Positions 18,059-26,086 of a stretch of DNA of 64,000 bases are shown here, in pieces. Where the stretch lies: assembly GCF_014197265.1 (NCBI RefSeq), contig NZ_JACIFH010000001.1:2790001-2854000 (forward strand). Reading direction: 5' to 3'. A model generated the notes under the pieces. That model worked only from the letters and a program-made list of their open reading frames with translations. It ran no database searches and was not told the origin of the DNA. Origin of the DNA: Microbacterium invictum (GTDB lineage Bacteria; Actinomycetota; Actinomycetes; Actinomycetales; Microbacteriaceae). How positions within the stretch are numbered: the first letter of the stretch is position 1; every line of letters starts with the position of its first letter. A program made the position numbers and the translations under genes.

Positions 18059-19063
18059 ATGACCAACCCCAGCGCCGTCCTATACGCCCCCAATGACATC
18101 CGTATCGAAGATCGGCCGATTCCGGAGCCCGGCGCGGGCGAAGTGCTCGTGAACGTGCGAGCCATTGGGATCTGCGGCTCCGACGTGCACTACTACGAGC
18201 ACGGTCGAATCGGTCCCTACATCGTCGAGCATCCGATGGTCGTGGGGCACGAGTCGGCGGGCGTCATCGTCGGTGTCGGCATCGACGTCAGTCCGACGCG
18301 GATCGGTCAGACCGTCGCTCTGGAGCCAGGTGTTCCGTGTCGAAACTGCAAGGAGTGCCTCGCTGGTCGCTACAACCTCTGTCCCGACGTCGTGTTCTTC
18401 GCCACGCCTCCGGTGGATGGTTCGATCGCGGGCTATGTCACGATCGACGCGAGGTTTGCTCACCCGGCGCCGGAGAACCTCAGCTTCGAGGCCGCGGCGA
18501 TGGCGGAGCCGGTGTCGGTGGGGGTATGGGCTGCGCGGAAGGCGGGGATCACCGCCGGTGACCGAGTCCTCGTTACCGGGGCCGGCCCGATCGGGCTCTA
18601 CGCTGCGCAGGTGGCGCGTGCGTTCGGCGCGGTCGAGATCACCGTCACGGATGTCAGTTCCTTCCGGCTCGAGAAGGCGAGGTCCCTCGGCTTCGCCGCG
18701 GAACGCGCGGGCGAGCCCGCCGAGACGACGTTCGACGTCCTTCTTGAATGCTCCGGCGCCGCTGTCGCTCTCGACGGCGGGATGAAGCGTCTCGCTCCCG
18801 CGGGTCGTGTCGTGCTCGTCGGGATGGGAGCGGACTCGGTCCCGATCGACGTCCCGCTCGTGCAAGGGAAGGAACTCACGATCAGTGGCATCTTCCGGTA
18901 CGCGAACACCTATCCCACTGCGCTCGCGCTCCTCGCATCGGGTGAGGTGGATGCCGAGGCGGTCATCACCCATCGGTTCGACATTGCACACACCGAGGAC
19001 GCTCTCACGCTCGCGCGACGGGATCCCGAGTCGCTCAAGGCGATCGTGCTGCCGGAAGCATGA
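18059..19063 (+). CDS. zinc-dependent alcohol dehydrogenase, sorbitol/xylitol dehydrogenase-like
   Basis: A 334-residue medium-chain dehydrogenase that would oxidise a polyol to a ketose (for example sorbitol to fructose). Catalytic-zinc elements are GICGSDVHYYEHG and GHESAGVI. The structural zinc tetrad is CRNCKECLAGRYNLC. The Rossmann motif is GAGPIGLYAAQ. HYYEHGRIGPYIVEHPMVVGHE is the sorbitol-dehydrogenase reading. The ATG at 18059 follows GGAG at 18051 and is preferred to the in-frame GTG at 18005. Its stop overlaps the kinase ATG (ATGA), which strongly links oxidation to phosphorylation of the ketose. It starts a new transcription unit about 290 bp after the DapA-like gene. Confidence 0.9.
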   Translation: MTNPSAVLYAPNDIRIEDRPIPEPGAGEVLVNVRAIGICGSDVHYYEHGRIGPYIVEHPMVVGHESAGVIVGVGIDVSPTRIGQTVALEPGVPCRNCKECLAGRYNLCPDVVFFATPPVDGSIAGYVTIDARFAHPAPENLSFEAAAMAEPVSVGVWAARKAGITAGDRVLVTGAGPIGLYAAQVARAFGAVEITVTDVSSFRLEKARSLGFAAERAGEPAETTFDVLLECSGAAVALDGGMKRLAPAGRVVLVGMGADSVPIDVPLVQGKELTISGIFRYANTYPTALALLASGEVDAEAVITHRFDIAHTEDALTLARRDPESLKAIVLPEA

Positions 19064-20052
19064 GCGGCATCGATCGTTTCGACCGTGCTGGTCCGTCCGT
19101 CCTCGTGGTCGGCGAGGCCCTCGTGGATATCGTCGTGAGGGCGGACGGGGCGCGATCGCAGCATCCGGGCGGTTCTCCACTCAACGTCGCCGTCGGCCTC
19201 GGTCGTCTGGGAGACACGTCGATCCTCGCGACGTCGATCGGCGACGATGCTCAAGGCGCCGCGCTGCGCGACCACCTCGAGCTGTCGGGCGTGAGTCTCG
19301 CTCCCGACACCGCAGGAACCGCTCCGACATCGACCGCGACGGCGCATCTGCGATCGGACGGCTCCGCCGACTACGACTTCAGGATCGGGTGGGACATCTC
19401 CGGCGTCGCTCCGCATTCCACCGTGCTGCACACCGGCTCGCTGGCAGTCGCGCTCGCACCGGGACGGCAGGTCGTCGAAGCGCTGGTGCAGGACCGTCGC
19501 AGCGAATCCGTCGTGACGTTCGATCCGAACATCAGGCCGTCCCTCGTCGAAGACTGGACCGAGCATGTCAGTCGCGTGGAGCGCTTCTTCGCGCTCGCCG
19601 ACATCGTCAAGCTCTCGGACGAGGATGCTCGCTGGCTGTACCCGGATCTGTCTGACTTAGGCGTCGCGGAATGCATCCTGCAGCTCGGCCCCAGCGTGGT
19701 AGCCGTCACCCGAGGCGCGTCAGGGTCCTTCATCACAGACGGGGTCGAACTCATCGAGTCGAACGCGCCGCGCATACCCGTCGTGGACACGGTCGGGGCC
19801 GGCGATTCGTACATGGCCGGACTGATCCATGCCCTCATCGCTCTGATCTCGGACGGACTCTCGAAAGACGTCATCCGGTCTCGCGGTTGGGCAGATCAGG
19901 ACACGTTGATGATGCTGTCGGCCTTCGCCGCCGAATGCGCCGCCGTGACCGTTCAGCGCCAGGGAGCAGATCTGCCTTGGTCTGGCGATCTCCCGTCGTC
20001 GCTCCTCGTCTCCGGCCCGTCGGCATCGGTCGACCCGTCGGAACTCACCTGA
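19060..20052 (+). CDS. PfkB-family sugar kinase, fructokinase-like
   Basis: A 330-residue ribokinase-fold kinase. The N-terminal PfkB region shows GEALVDIVVR and the substrate-binding GGSPLNVAVGLGRLG. The C-terminal signature DTVGAGDSYMAGL contains the catalytic Asp. Fructokinase-type 2-keto-3-deoxygluconate kinases look similar, so the substrate could be fructose, another ketose or KDG. Coupling by ATGA to the sorbitol-dehydrogenase-like gene favours a ketose. KDG kinase remains a serious alternative because the uronate operon at 33670-49829 lacks one. The next gene starts 50 bp downstream. Confidence 0.88.
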   Translation: MSGIDRFDRAGPSVLVVGEALVDIVVRADGARSQHPGGSPLNVAVGLGRLGDTSILATSIGDDAQGAALRDHLELSGVSLAPDTAGTAPTSTATAHLRSDGSADYDFRIGWDISGVAPHSTVLHTGSLAVALAPGRQVVEALVQDRRSESVVTFDPNIRPSLVEDWTEHVSRVERFFALADIVKLSDEDARWLYPDLSDLGVAECILQLGPSVVAVTRGASGSFITDGVELIESNAPRIPVVDTVGAGDSYMAGLIHALIALISDGLSKDVIRSRGWADQDTLMMLSAFAAECAAVTVQRQGADLPWSGDLPSSLLVSGPSASVDPSELT

Positions 20053-20102
20053 CGCGTTGCAGACGGACGCGCCCGATCATTTCCCGTACGAGAGGACCTC
20101 AC

Positions 20103-21509
20103 ATGACAGATCGAAAAGACTTCGACCCACGAACCTTCGGCGCGGTGGCCGATGGCTCATCCGACGACACCCGCGCTATCCAGAGCGCGATCGATGCTGC
20201 CGCCGTCCACAGCGGTCGTGTGATCCTTCGCGGAGGGACCTTCCTCACGGGATCGCTGTTCCTGGCGAGCGGCGTGGACTTCCATCTCGACGAGAGCGCC
20301 GTTCTGGCGGCGACCTTCGACCAAGACGCCTACCCGAACACCCCGTCTCGGATCGCGGGTGTGGAGATGAGCTGGCCTGCTGCCATCTTGAACGTGATCG
20401 GCGCCGAGAACGTGACCGTGACGGGCGGAGGGCTCATCGACGGTCGCGGGTCGCACTGGTGGGATCAGTTCTGGGGGCCTGACGGCAAGAGCGGCCTCCT
20501 GAACGAGTACGAGGAGCGCGGACTCCGTTGGGCCACGGACTACGACTGCCGCCGGCCTCGAGTGATCCTCGTTCAGGGTTCGAGCCGGGTGACGATCCAG
20601 GGGATATCCATAAAGCGGTCGCCGTTCTGGACGGTGCACCTGCTCTACTCGAACGATCTCACGGTCGCGGACGTCCGCATCGATGAGAACCTCGGTCCGT
20701 CCACGGACGGTATCGACATCGACTCCTGCGCGCGCGTGGTCATCGAGCGGTGCGAGATATCCTGCGCGGACGACAACATCTCGATAAAGTCCGGGCGCGA
20801 CGCCAACGGGCTGCGCGTCGATCGCGTGTGCGAAGACATCGACATCAGGCACTGTGTCTTCGGTGAAGGCGTCGGACTGGCGCTCGGAAGTGAAGTGTCC
20901 GGGGGAGTACGCAACGTCCGCATCCACGATGTCGAATTCGATGGCACCGACTACGGGATCCGATTCAAGTCCTCGCGCGCGCGGGGCGGATTCATCACGG
21001 ATGTGAGTGTGGAGAGGGTCACGTTGCGTGACGTGGCGTATCCCATCAGCCTCCAGCTCAACTGGTACCCCCTCTACAACACGATCACCGTGCCCGAAGA
21101 TCATTCGGGCGAGATCCCGGAGTCGTGGCGCGTGCTGTCCGAGCCGCTCCCCGAAGGCGTGCGACCAACTGTGGTGAGGGATATCGCCATCGTGGACGTG
21201 ACGAGCGACCTAGACGAGTCGTACGACGGTCCGTCGTGGGCGTTCGACATCGACGGGCTTCCGGATGCCCCGATCCACCGGCTCCGGCTCGAGAACGTTT
21301 CACTCCGCGCGAGGGAGCTGGGGCGGATCATCGGGGTGCGCGACCTCGATCTGAGTGGCGTCCGGCTCGAGATCGAGCACGCCAACACGGTGGATCCCAA
21401 TCCGAACGACCACTCCCTGCACCATCAATGGCGTGCTCGTCACCGCACCTTGCCTCGCACGGTGCGTCGCACGTCGGCGTCGGCTCGCGCAGGGGAAGTC
21501 TCTTTCTGA
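20103..21509 (+). CDS. GH28 polygalacturonase-like protein
   Basis: A 468-residue right-handed beta-helix protein of GH28. It opens with FDPRTFGAVADGSSDDTRAIQSAID, the pectate-lyase/GH28 N-terminal signature, then shows STDGIDIDS (the NTD site), ADDNISIKSG (the DD site) and GIRFKSSRARGG (the RIK site). The third site normally reads GHG before GSE; here it is EGVGLALGSE, so the usual His is missing. No signal peptide is seen, so it is probably intracellular and acts on short imported galacturonides or rhamnogalacturonides as an exo-enzyme. The ATG at 20103 has GAGAGG 9-10 bases upstream. Its 3' end overlaps the convergent AraC gene by about 70 bp. Family firm, substrate open. Confidence 0.85.
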   Translation: MTDRKDFDPRTFGAVADGSSDDTRAIQSAIDAAAVHSGRVILRGGTFLTGSLFLASGVDFHLDESAVLAATFDQDAYPNTPSRIAGVEMSWPAAILNVIGAENVTVTGGGLIDGRGSHWWDQFWGPDGKSGLLNEYEERGLRWATDYDCRRPRVILVQGSSRVTIQGISIKRSPFWTVHLLYSNDLTVADVRIDENLGPSTDGIDIDSCARVVIERCEISCADDNISIKSGRDANGLRVDRVCEDIDIRHCVFGEGVGLALGSEVSGGVRNVRIHDVEFDGTDYGIRFKSSRARGGFITDVSVERVTLRDVAYPISLQLNWYPLYNTITVPEDHSGEIPESWRVLSEPLPEGVRPTVVRDIAIVDVTSDLDESYDGPSWAFDIDGLPDAPIHRLRLENVSLRARELGRIIGVRDLDLSGVRLEIEHANTVDPNPNDHSLHHQWRARHRTLPRTVRRTSASARAGEVSF

Positions 21510-22423
21510 GCGGTGCCGCCTTGTCGCGGGCTCTCGCGGACCCGACGCCGGTACTGCAGAGGGGTGCAGCCCAGTTCGGCCAGGAATTGACGATTGAAGT
21601 TGGAAAGGTTCCGGTAGCCCACCGTCTGCGCGATGCTCGCGATCGCATCCGTCGTGCCGTCCAGCAGTTTGCACGCGTGCGCGAGGCGCAGTCTGCGGAC
21701 CATGTCGCTGAAAGTGTGGCCGCTCGCGCGGTGGAAGTACCTCGAGAACGCGGATTCGGACATGCCGATCATGCGCGCAGCCGTAGAGAGGCGCACGTCG
21801 CCGGCGAGATTGCTGAACACGTACTCCAGTGTTTGGCTCACCACGTCGGCGGACGCGGGATCGTGCAGAGTCGGGATCCACTCATTGGCCAGATGGCGCC
21901 GCTCGTGCTCGGGGGCACCGGCAAGGGTCGCGAACAGCGCGAAGATCAGGCTCAGACGCTCGGAGCCGGACGAAGAGCCGATGGCGATCAGCTGTTCTGC
22001 TCCCACGGCGGCCGTCTCTCCGAGGAACTGGATGCCGCGTGTCGAATTGGCCAGAGTGGTCGACAGATCAGTGATCTCCGGCAGCAGTTGCGCGCATGCG
22101 CTGATCCAGTCGTCGTGGAATTGCATGACGATGTCGCGACCGACGACGATCTCGCCCGGCTCCAGGTCGCTGATCCAGTCGTGCGGGAGTTCCGGGCCGA
22201 TGAGGAACAGTTCGCCAGCGGTGAAGGAGTCGATGTGGTCGCCGACGATGTAGCGACCGGTCCCCTGAGTGATGAGGTGGACCTCGTACTCAGGATGGAA
22301 GTTCCATCGTGCGATAGGGCTCGGATAATCGTGCTGATGCCAGCGCACGGAGGAACGCGGATCGCGCGGCACGACCTCGCGCACGGCCGGCCGGCCAAGA
22401 AAGTACTCCGCGTTCGTCAGCAT
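21440..22423 (-). CDS. AraC-family transcriptional regulator
   Basis: A 327-residue activator. A cupin-like sensing domain (about 15-130, with HQHDYPSPIARWNFHPEYEVHLI and GPELPHDWISD) is followed by two C-terminal HTH units (about 215-310: LSTAARMIGMSESAFSRYFHRASG and IASIAQTVGYRNLSNFNRQF). The ATG at 22423, with GGAGGTCGAGG upstream, is chosen over an in-frame but shadow-like extension to 22855. It diverges from the MalF/MalG/SBP operon and converges on the GH28 gene, so it is the likely sugar-responsive activator of the importer. The three C-terminal dozen residues overlap the GH28 3' end on the other strand. Confidence 0.9.
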   Translation of the reverse strand: MLTNAEYFLGRPAVREVVPRDPRSSVRWHQHDYPSPIARWNFHPEYEVHLITQGTGRYIVGDHIDSFTAGELFLIGPELPHDWISDLEPGEIVVGRDIVMQFHDDWISACAQLLPEITDLSTTLANSTRGIQFLGETAAVGAEQLIAIGSSSGSERLSLIFALFATLAGAPEHERRHLANEWIPTLHDPASADVVSQTLEYVFSNLAGDVRLSTAARMIGMSESAFSRYFHRASGHTFSDMVRRLRLAHACKLLDGTTDAIASIAQTVGYRNLSNFNRQFLAELGCTPLQYRRRVRESPRQGGTAQKETSPARADADVRRTVRGKVR

Positions 22424-22557
22424 CCTCGACCTCCAGGTAAGCAGGCGCGTTCGTTCGCTCCACGTGTGCACGTCGGCGCCGCTGCGCAAGATAGTATCGA
22501 AAGTAGCCCTCAGGCGCGCTAGTTCGCGCTGGCTTCGCCACATAGTTTCGTAGGAGT

Positions 22558-22580
22558 TGCCAGTGCTCCCGCCACTGGCA
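22558..22580. promoter_or_regulatory. inverted repeat before the importer operon
   Basis: TGCCAGTG, a 7-nt spacer, then CACTGGCA: an 8-bp perfect inverted repeat in the AraC/importer intergenic region, about 29 bp before the short leader ORF. It could be an operator or a 5'-UTR hairpin. AraC proteins usually bind direct repeats, so a different regulator or an RNA role is as likely. Confidence 0.45.
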
Positions 22581-22608
22581 TGGATGCCACGCAAAGGAGC
22601 CTGACCAG

Positions 22609-22686
22609 ATGAGCGCCGCCCGCACCCCTGTCGGAGACGGAGCGCCGAGCACTCGGCACCGTCGAGTCGGCGGTGGGGATTCGTGA
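22609..22686 (+). CDS. putative 25-residue leader ORF coupled to the MalF-like gene
   Basis: An ATG at 22609 with a very good ribosome site (AAAGGAG nine bases upstream) opens a 25-codon frame starting MSAARTPVGDGAPS and ending RRVGGGDS. Its TGA (22684-22686) overlaps the GTG start of the permease gene as GTGA. The permease GTG has only a poorly spaced G-rich tract of its own, so ribosomes probably reach it by reinitiation from this frame. The peptide is hydrophilic and basic, with no recognisable family. It may be only a translational coupler or leader, not a functional protein. Confidence 0.45.
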   Translation: MSAARTPVGDGAPSTRHRRVGGGDS

Positions 22687-23621
22687 GCGCGCTCGGCGAG
22701 ATCCGCTCGCTCAGTCGCAAGAAGGGTTCGACGGCGAACGACACCGAGAGCCGCAAGGACAACAAGGCCGCCGCGATCTTCCTCGCGCCGTGGATCGTCG
22801 GCCTCCTGGCCATCACGCTCGGACCCATGCTGGCTTCGTTGTACCTCGCGTTCACCGACTACAACCTGCTCCAAACCCCCGAATTCACGGGACTGGAGAA
22901 CATCCAGCGCATGCTGGGCGACGAGCGCCTGGCGAAGTCTCTGAGCGTGACCTTCACGTACGTGCTCGTCTCCGTACCGCTTCAGCTCATCGCCGCACTG
23001 CTCCTGGCGATGCTTCTGGACCGAGGGCTCCGTGGCCTGGCGTTCTATCGATCGATCCTCTACCTCCCCTCGCTTCTCGGCGCGAGCGTCGCCATTGCCG
23101 TGCTGTGGCGACTCGTCTTCGGCGCCGACGGACTGTTCAACGCCTTCCTCGAGGTGTTCGGGATTCGCGGTCAGAGTTGGATCGCCTCTCCGGACACGGC
23201 ATTGGGCACGATCATCCTGCTTCATGTGTGGACCTTCGGTGCGCCGATGGTGATCTTCCTCGCCGGGCTCCGTCAAATCCCGCGGGAACTCTACGAAGCG
23301 GCCTCGACGGACGGAGCCGGGCCGTGGCGGAAGTTCTGGAACATCACCGTTCCCATGCTGAGCCCGATCATCTTCTTCAATCTCGTCCTAGCGCTGATCG
23401 GCGGATTCCAGTCCTTCACCCAGGCGTTCATCGTCTCGGGTGGCTCGGGTGGACCCGCGGATTCCACTCTGTTCTTCTCCCTCTACCTGTACCAGGAGGG
23501 TTTCCAGAGCTTCCGGATGGGCTATGCCTCCGCGCTGGCGTGGCTGCTACTCATCATCATCGGCGCATTCACCGCCCTGAACTTCTGGGCCTCCAAGTAT
23601 TGGGTTTTCTACGATGACTGA
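22683..23621 (+). CDS. ABC sugar transporter permease, MalF/UgpA type
   Basis: A 312-residue inner-membrane permease of the carbohydrate uptake CUT1 family with six TM helices. The first is at about 30-52 (IFLAPWIVGLLAITLGPMLASLYLAF). The coupling motif ELYEAASTDGAGPWRKFWNITVPML is the EAA loop that contacts the ATPase. GTG start within the GTGA overlap of the short leader ORF. No in-frame alternative start codon exists upstream within the leader. The stop overlaps the next permease by 8 bp. No ATPase gene is in this operon, so a shared MsiK/MsmK-type ATPase encoded elsewhere is expected. Confidence 0.92.
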   Translation: MSALGEIRSLSRKKGSTANDTESRKDNKAAAIFLAPWIVGLLAITLGPMLASLYLAFTDYNLLQTPEFTGLENIQRMLGDERLAKSLSVTFTYVLVSVPLQLIAALLLAMLLDRGLRGLAFYRSILYLPSLLGASVAIAVLWRLVFGADGLFNAFLEVFGIRGQSWIASPDTALGTIILLHVWTFGAPMVIFLAGLRQIPRELYEAASTDGAGPWRKFWNITVPMLSPIIFFNLVLALIGGFQSFTQAFIVSGGSGGPADSTLFFSLYLYQEGFQSFRMGYASALAWLLLIIIGAFTALNFWASKYWVFYDD

Positions 23622-24528
23622 CACGATCGCGCCTGCCACCGTGACCGCCGTCCTCCCCCCAGGCGCCCCCATCCCGCGGCCCACTCGCGCGGGACTCGGA
23701 GGACGTCGGGTCGCTTCCGTCGTGAAGCACCTCTGCCTCGTCCTGATCTGCCTGGTGATGCTCTATCCGTTGCTGTGGATGGTCGCCAGCTCCGTCCGAC
23801 CGAACGATCAGATCTTCGGGAATGCCGGCCTGTTCGTCGACGTGTTCGACTTCAGCCACTACCCGGATGGGTGGAATGCGCTCAGCCATCCCTTCAGCAC
23901 GTATCTGCTGAACTCCGCGCTCATCGTGCTCGGCTGCGTGATTGGGAACCTCATCTCGTGCTCGATGGCCGCCTACGCCTTCGCGCGGCTCAGGTTCCGA
24001 TTCAAGACGCTGGCGTTCGTGATCATGCTCGTCACGATCATGCTGCCGATCCACGTCCTGATCATTCCTCAGTACGTGCTCTATTCGCAGATCGGGTGGC
24101 TGAACACGTTCCTGCCCCTCATCGTGCCGAAATTCTTGGCGACGGACGCGTTCTTCATCTTCCTGATGGTCCAATTCATCCGTGGCATCCCGAGAGAACT
24201 GGACGAAGCAGCTCGCATCGACGGCGCCGGTCATGCGCGGATCTATTTCCAGCTCATGCTCCCCCTCATGGTCCCCGCTCTGGCTACGACGGCGATCTTC
24301 ACGTTCATCTGGACGTGGAACGACTTCTTCAGCCAGTTGATCTTCGTGACGAAACCCGATCTCTACACCGTTCCGGTGGCGCTCCGATCGTTCATCGACG
24401 CGCAGACGCAGTCCGACTACGGTGCGCTCTTCGCGATGAGCATCGTCTCGCTGGTCCCGATCTTCCTTGTATTCCTGTTCGGTCAGCGGTTCCTTCTCCA
24501 GGGAATCGCGACGACCGGCGGCAAATAG
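23614..24528 (+). CDS. ABC sugar transporter permease, MalG type
   Basis: A 304-residue CUT1 permease partner. An N-terminal cytoplasmic tail (about 1-35) is followed by six TM helices and the EAA loop ELDEAARIDGAGHARIYFQLMLPLM. It begins inside the 3' end of the malF-like gene (8-bp overlap), so the two are translated together. The C-terminus ends LFGQRFLLQGIATTGGK, the usual MalG ending (FLLQGI..G.K). The binding-protein gene follows after 40 bp. Confidence 0.92.
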   Translation: MTDTIAPATVTAVLPPGAPIPRPTRAGLGGRRVASVVKHLCLVLICLVMLYPLLWMVASSVRPNDQIFGNAGLFVDVFDFSHYPDGWNALSHPFSTYLLNSALIVLGCVIGNLISCSMAAYAFARLRFRFKTLAFVIMLVTIMLPIHVLIIPQYVLYSQIGWLNTFLPLIVPKFLATDAFFIFLMVQFIRGIPRELDEAARIDGAGHARIYFQLMLPLMVPALATTAIFTFIWTWNDFFSQLIFVTKPDLYTVPVALRSFIDAQTQSDYGALFAMSIVSLVPIFLVFLFGQRFLLQGIATTGGK

Positions 24529-24568
24529 CTTCACTGCCCGCACCTTGTACACCCGAAAGAGAGAAGCA

Positions 24569-25897
24569 ATGAACAGCATGCAACGACGCAGAATCCTGCT
24601 CGCCGGAATCGCGATGATGACCGCCGTCGGCCTCGCCGGCTGCGCCACCGGTGGCGCGGGAGGAGAATCTGCCGAGCTCAGTGACGAGCCGGTGACGATC
24701 TCCTTGAACTGGTGGGGAGGCGACGCCCGCACGCAGGCGACGAAGGAAGCCGTCGCGCTCTTCGAGGCGGCCTATCCGAATGTAACCGTCGAGACATCCT
24801 TCTCCGACTGGAACGGATACTGGGACCGTCTTGCGACGAGCACCGCCGCGAACGACATGCCCGATGTAAACCAGTTCGACCAGCTGTACCTCGCGTCGTA
24901 CGCGGATCGAGGAACGCTGCTCGACCTGAGCGAAGTGGGTGCTCAGCTCGATACCAGCGTCATCGACGAGAGCATCCTACAGTCGGGCGTCGTCGACGAC
25001 ACTCAGTACGCGCTTCCGATCAGCGGCACGCCGAACGGCGTGCTGATCAACAAGACGCTCCTCGAGAAGTACGGGATTCCGATCCCGGACTTCGACATCT
25101 GGACGTGGGACGACCTGACCGAGATCGCCCAGACCGTCTCCGATGAGTCCGGCGGAGCGGAGTGGGGCATCAATCCCCTCGCGCTCGGAATCGATTCGTT
25201 CGCGGTCAACGTCTGGGCCCGCCAGCACGGCGAGGACTTCTACGACAAGGAGGGCGATCTCGTCGTCTCTCCGGAGACCATCGCCAGCGCCTGGGAGCAG
25301 GGACTCAGCTGGATCGATTCAGGCGCCGCGCCCACGGCTGACCACATCGCCGAGAACACGGCGAACACTCTGGACCAGACTGACTTCGCGCTCGGGCGCG
25401 TCGCCATGATCTTCGCCGGTGTGAGCCAGCTCGCGTCGTATCAGGCCGCCGCTCCGACCCAGGAGTTGATCGTCGGCAACTGGCCGACCGACTCCGAGAC
25501 AGTGGAGGGCTTCCAGTACTTCAAGCCCGTCCAGTACTGGACGGTGTCGTCGCGAAGCGAGCACCCGGCCGAGGCGGCCGCGCTGATCAGCTTCCTCACG
25601 AGCGATCCCGAGGTGGCGAAGCTGTTCGGGACGGACCGTGGGGTGCCCGCGAACCCGACCGCGCGCGACACCATCGAGTCCAGCCTGGATCCTGCGGGCA
25701 TGCTCACCCTCGAGTTCACGACCGCGATGGCGGAGCAGGTGAAGAACCCGCCCGCGATCACCCCGAACGGCGCGAGCACGGTAGACGCGACCTTGGCTCG
25801 CTACTACCAGCAGGTCCTGTTCGGGCAGGTCGAGCCCGTGGACGCCGCAGAGCAGTTCATCAAGGAGATCCAGGCCTCGATCGACGCCGCGAAGTAG
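24569..25897 (+). CDS. ABC sugar-binding lipoprotein, family 1
   Basis: A 442-residue SBP_bac_1 protein. The signal sequence MNSMQRRRILLAGIAMMTAV is followed by the lipobox LAGC, so it is membrane-anchored outside the cell. Mature features include NWWGGDARTQATKEAVALFEAAYPNVTVE at the N-lobe and EAAALISFLTSDPEVAKLFGTDRGVPAN near the C-terminus, typical of CUT1 receptors. The ATG at 24569 is used because it begins the signal peptide; the frame stays open upstream inside the permease gene. It lies after the permeases, unlike the SBP-first order of the operons at 56577 and 12125, and is followed by a stem-loop terminator. Given the neighbouring GH28 gene a pectin-derived ligand is possible, as inference. 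Confidence 0.92.
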   Translation: MNSMQRRRILLAGIAMMTAVGLAGCATGGAGGESAELSDEPVTISLNWWGGDARTQATKEAVALFEAAYPNVTVETSFSDWNGYWDRLATSTAANDMPDVNQFDQLYLASYADRGTLLDLSEVGAQLDTSVIDESILQSGVVDDTQYALPISGTPNGVLINKTLLEKYGIPIPDFDIWTWDDLTEIAQTVSDESGGAEWGINPLALGIDSFAVNVWARQHGEDFYDKEGDLVVSPETIASAWEQGLSWIDSGAAPTADHIAENTANTLDQTDFALGRVAMIFAGVSQLASYQAAAPTQELIVGNWPTDSETVEGFQYFKPVQYWTVSSRSEHPAEAAALISFLTSDPEVAKLFGTDRGVPANPTARDTIESSLDPAGMLTLEFTTAMAEQVKNPPAITPNGASTVDATLARYYQQVLFGQVEPVDAAEQFIKEIQASIDAAK

Positions 25898-25916
25898 GCG
25901 GTCGACCGGACCGATC

Positions 25917-25952
25917 GGAACCTCCTCGCCGTCCCACAGGCGGGGAGGTTCC
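25917..25952 (+). terminator. stem-loop after the binding-protein gene
   Basis: A 14-bp stem (GGAACCTCCTCGCC pairing with GGCGGGGAGGTTCC, one G-T pair) with an 8-nt loop lies 19 bp after the binding-protein stop codon. Only a weak pyrimidine run follows. It is probably a terminator or 3'-end stabiliser separating the importer from the aldehyde dehydrogenase gene. Confidence 0.75.
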
Positions 25953-26086
25953 GTCGTCCTGGTCGCCGCGCACAGCCCCCCGCATCGGGGCCGGCGTTCC
26001 GAAAGGGAGCCGGGCTCGCCGCTACAGGAGAGACCGCTGTCCGTTCACCTGCGCCCCCCGGAAGAAGACAGAGATGGAGATTCACG

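Noticed and set aside
19671..20102. Upstream extension of the GH28 frame
   Set aside because: It overlaps the PfkB gene in another frame, is Arg/His-rich and unlike any GH28 N-terminus; the ATG at 20103 has a good ribosome site.
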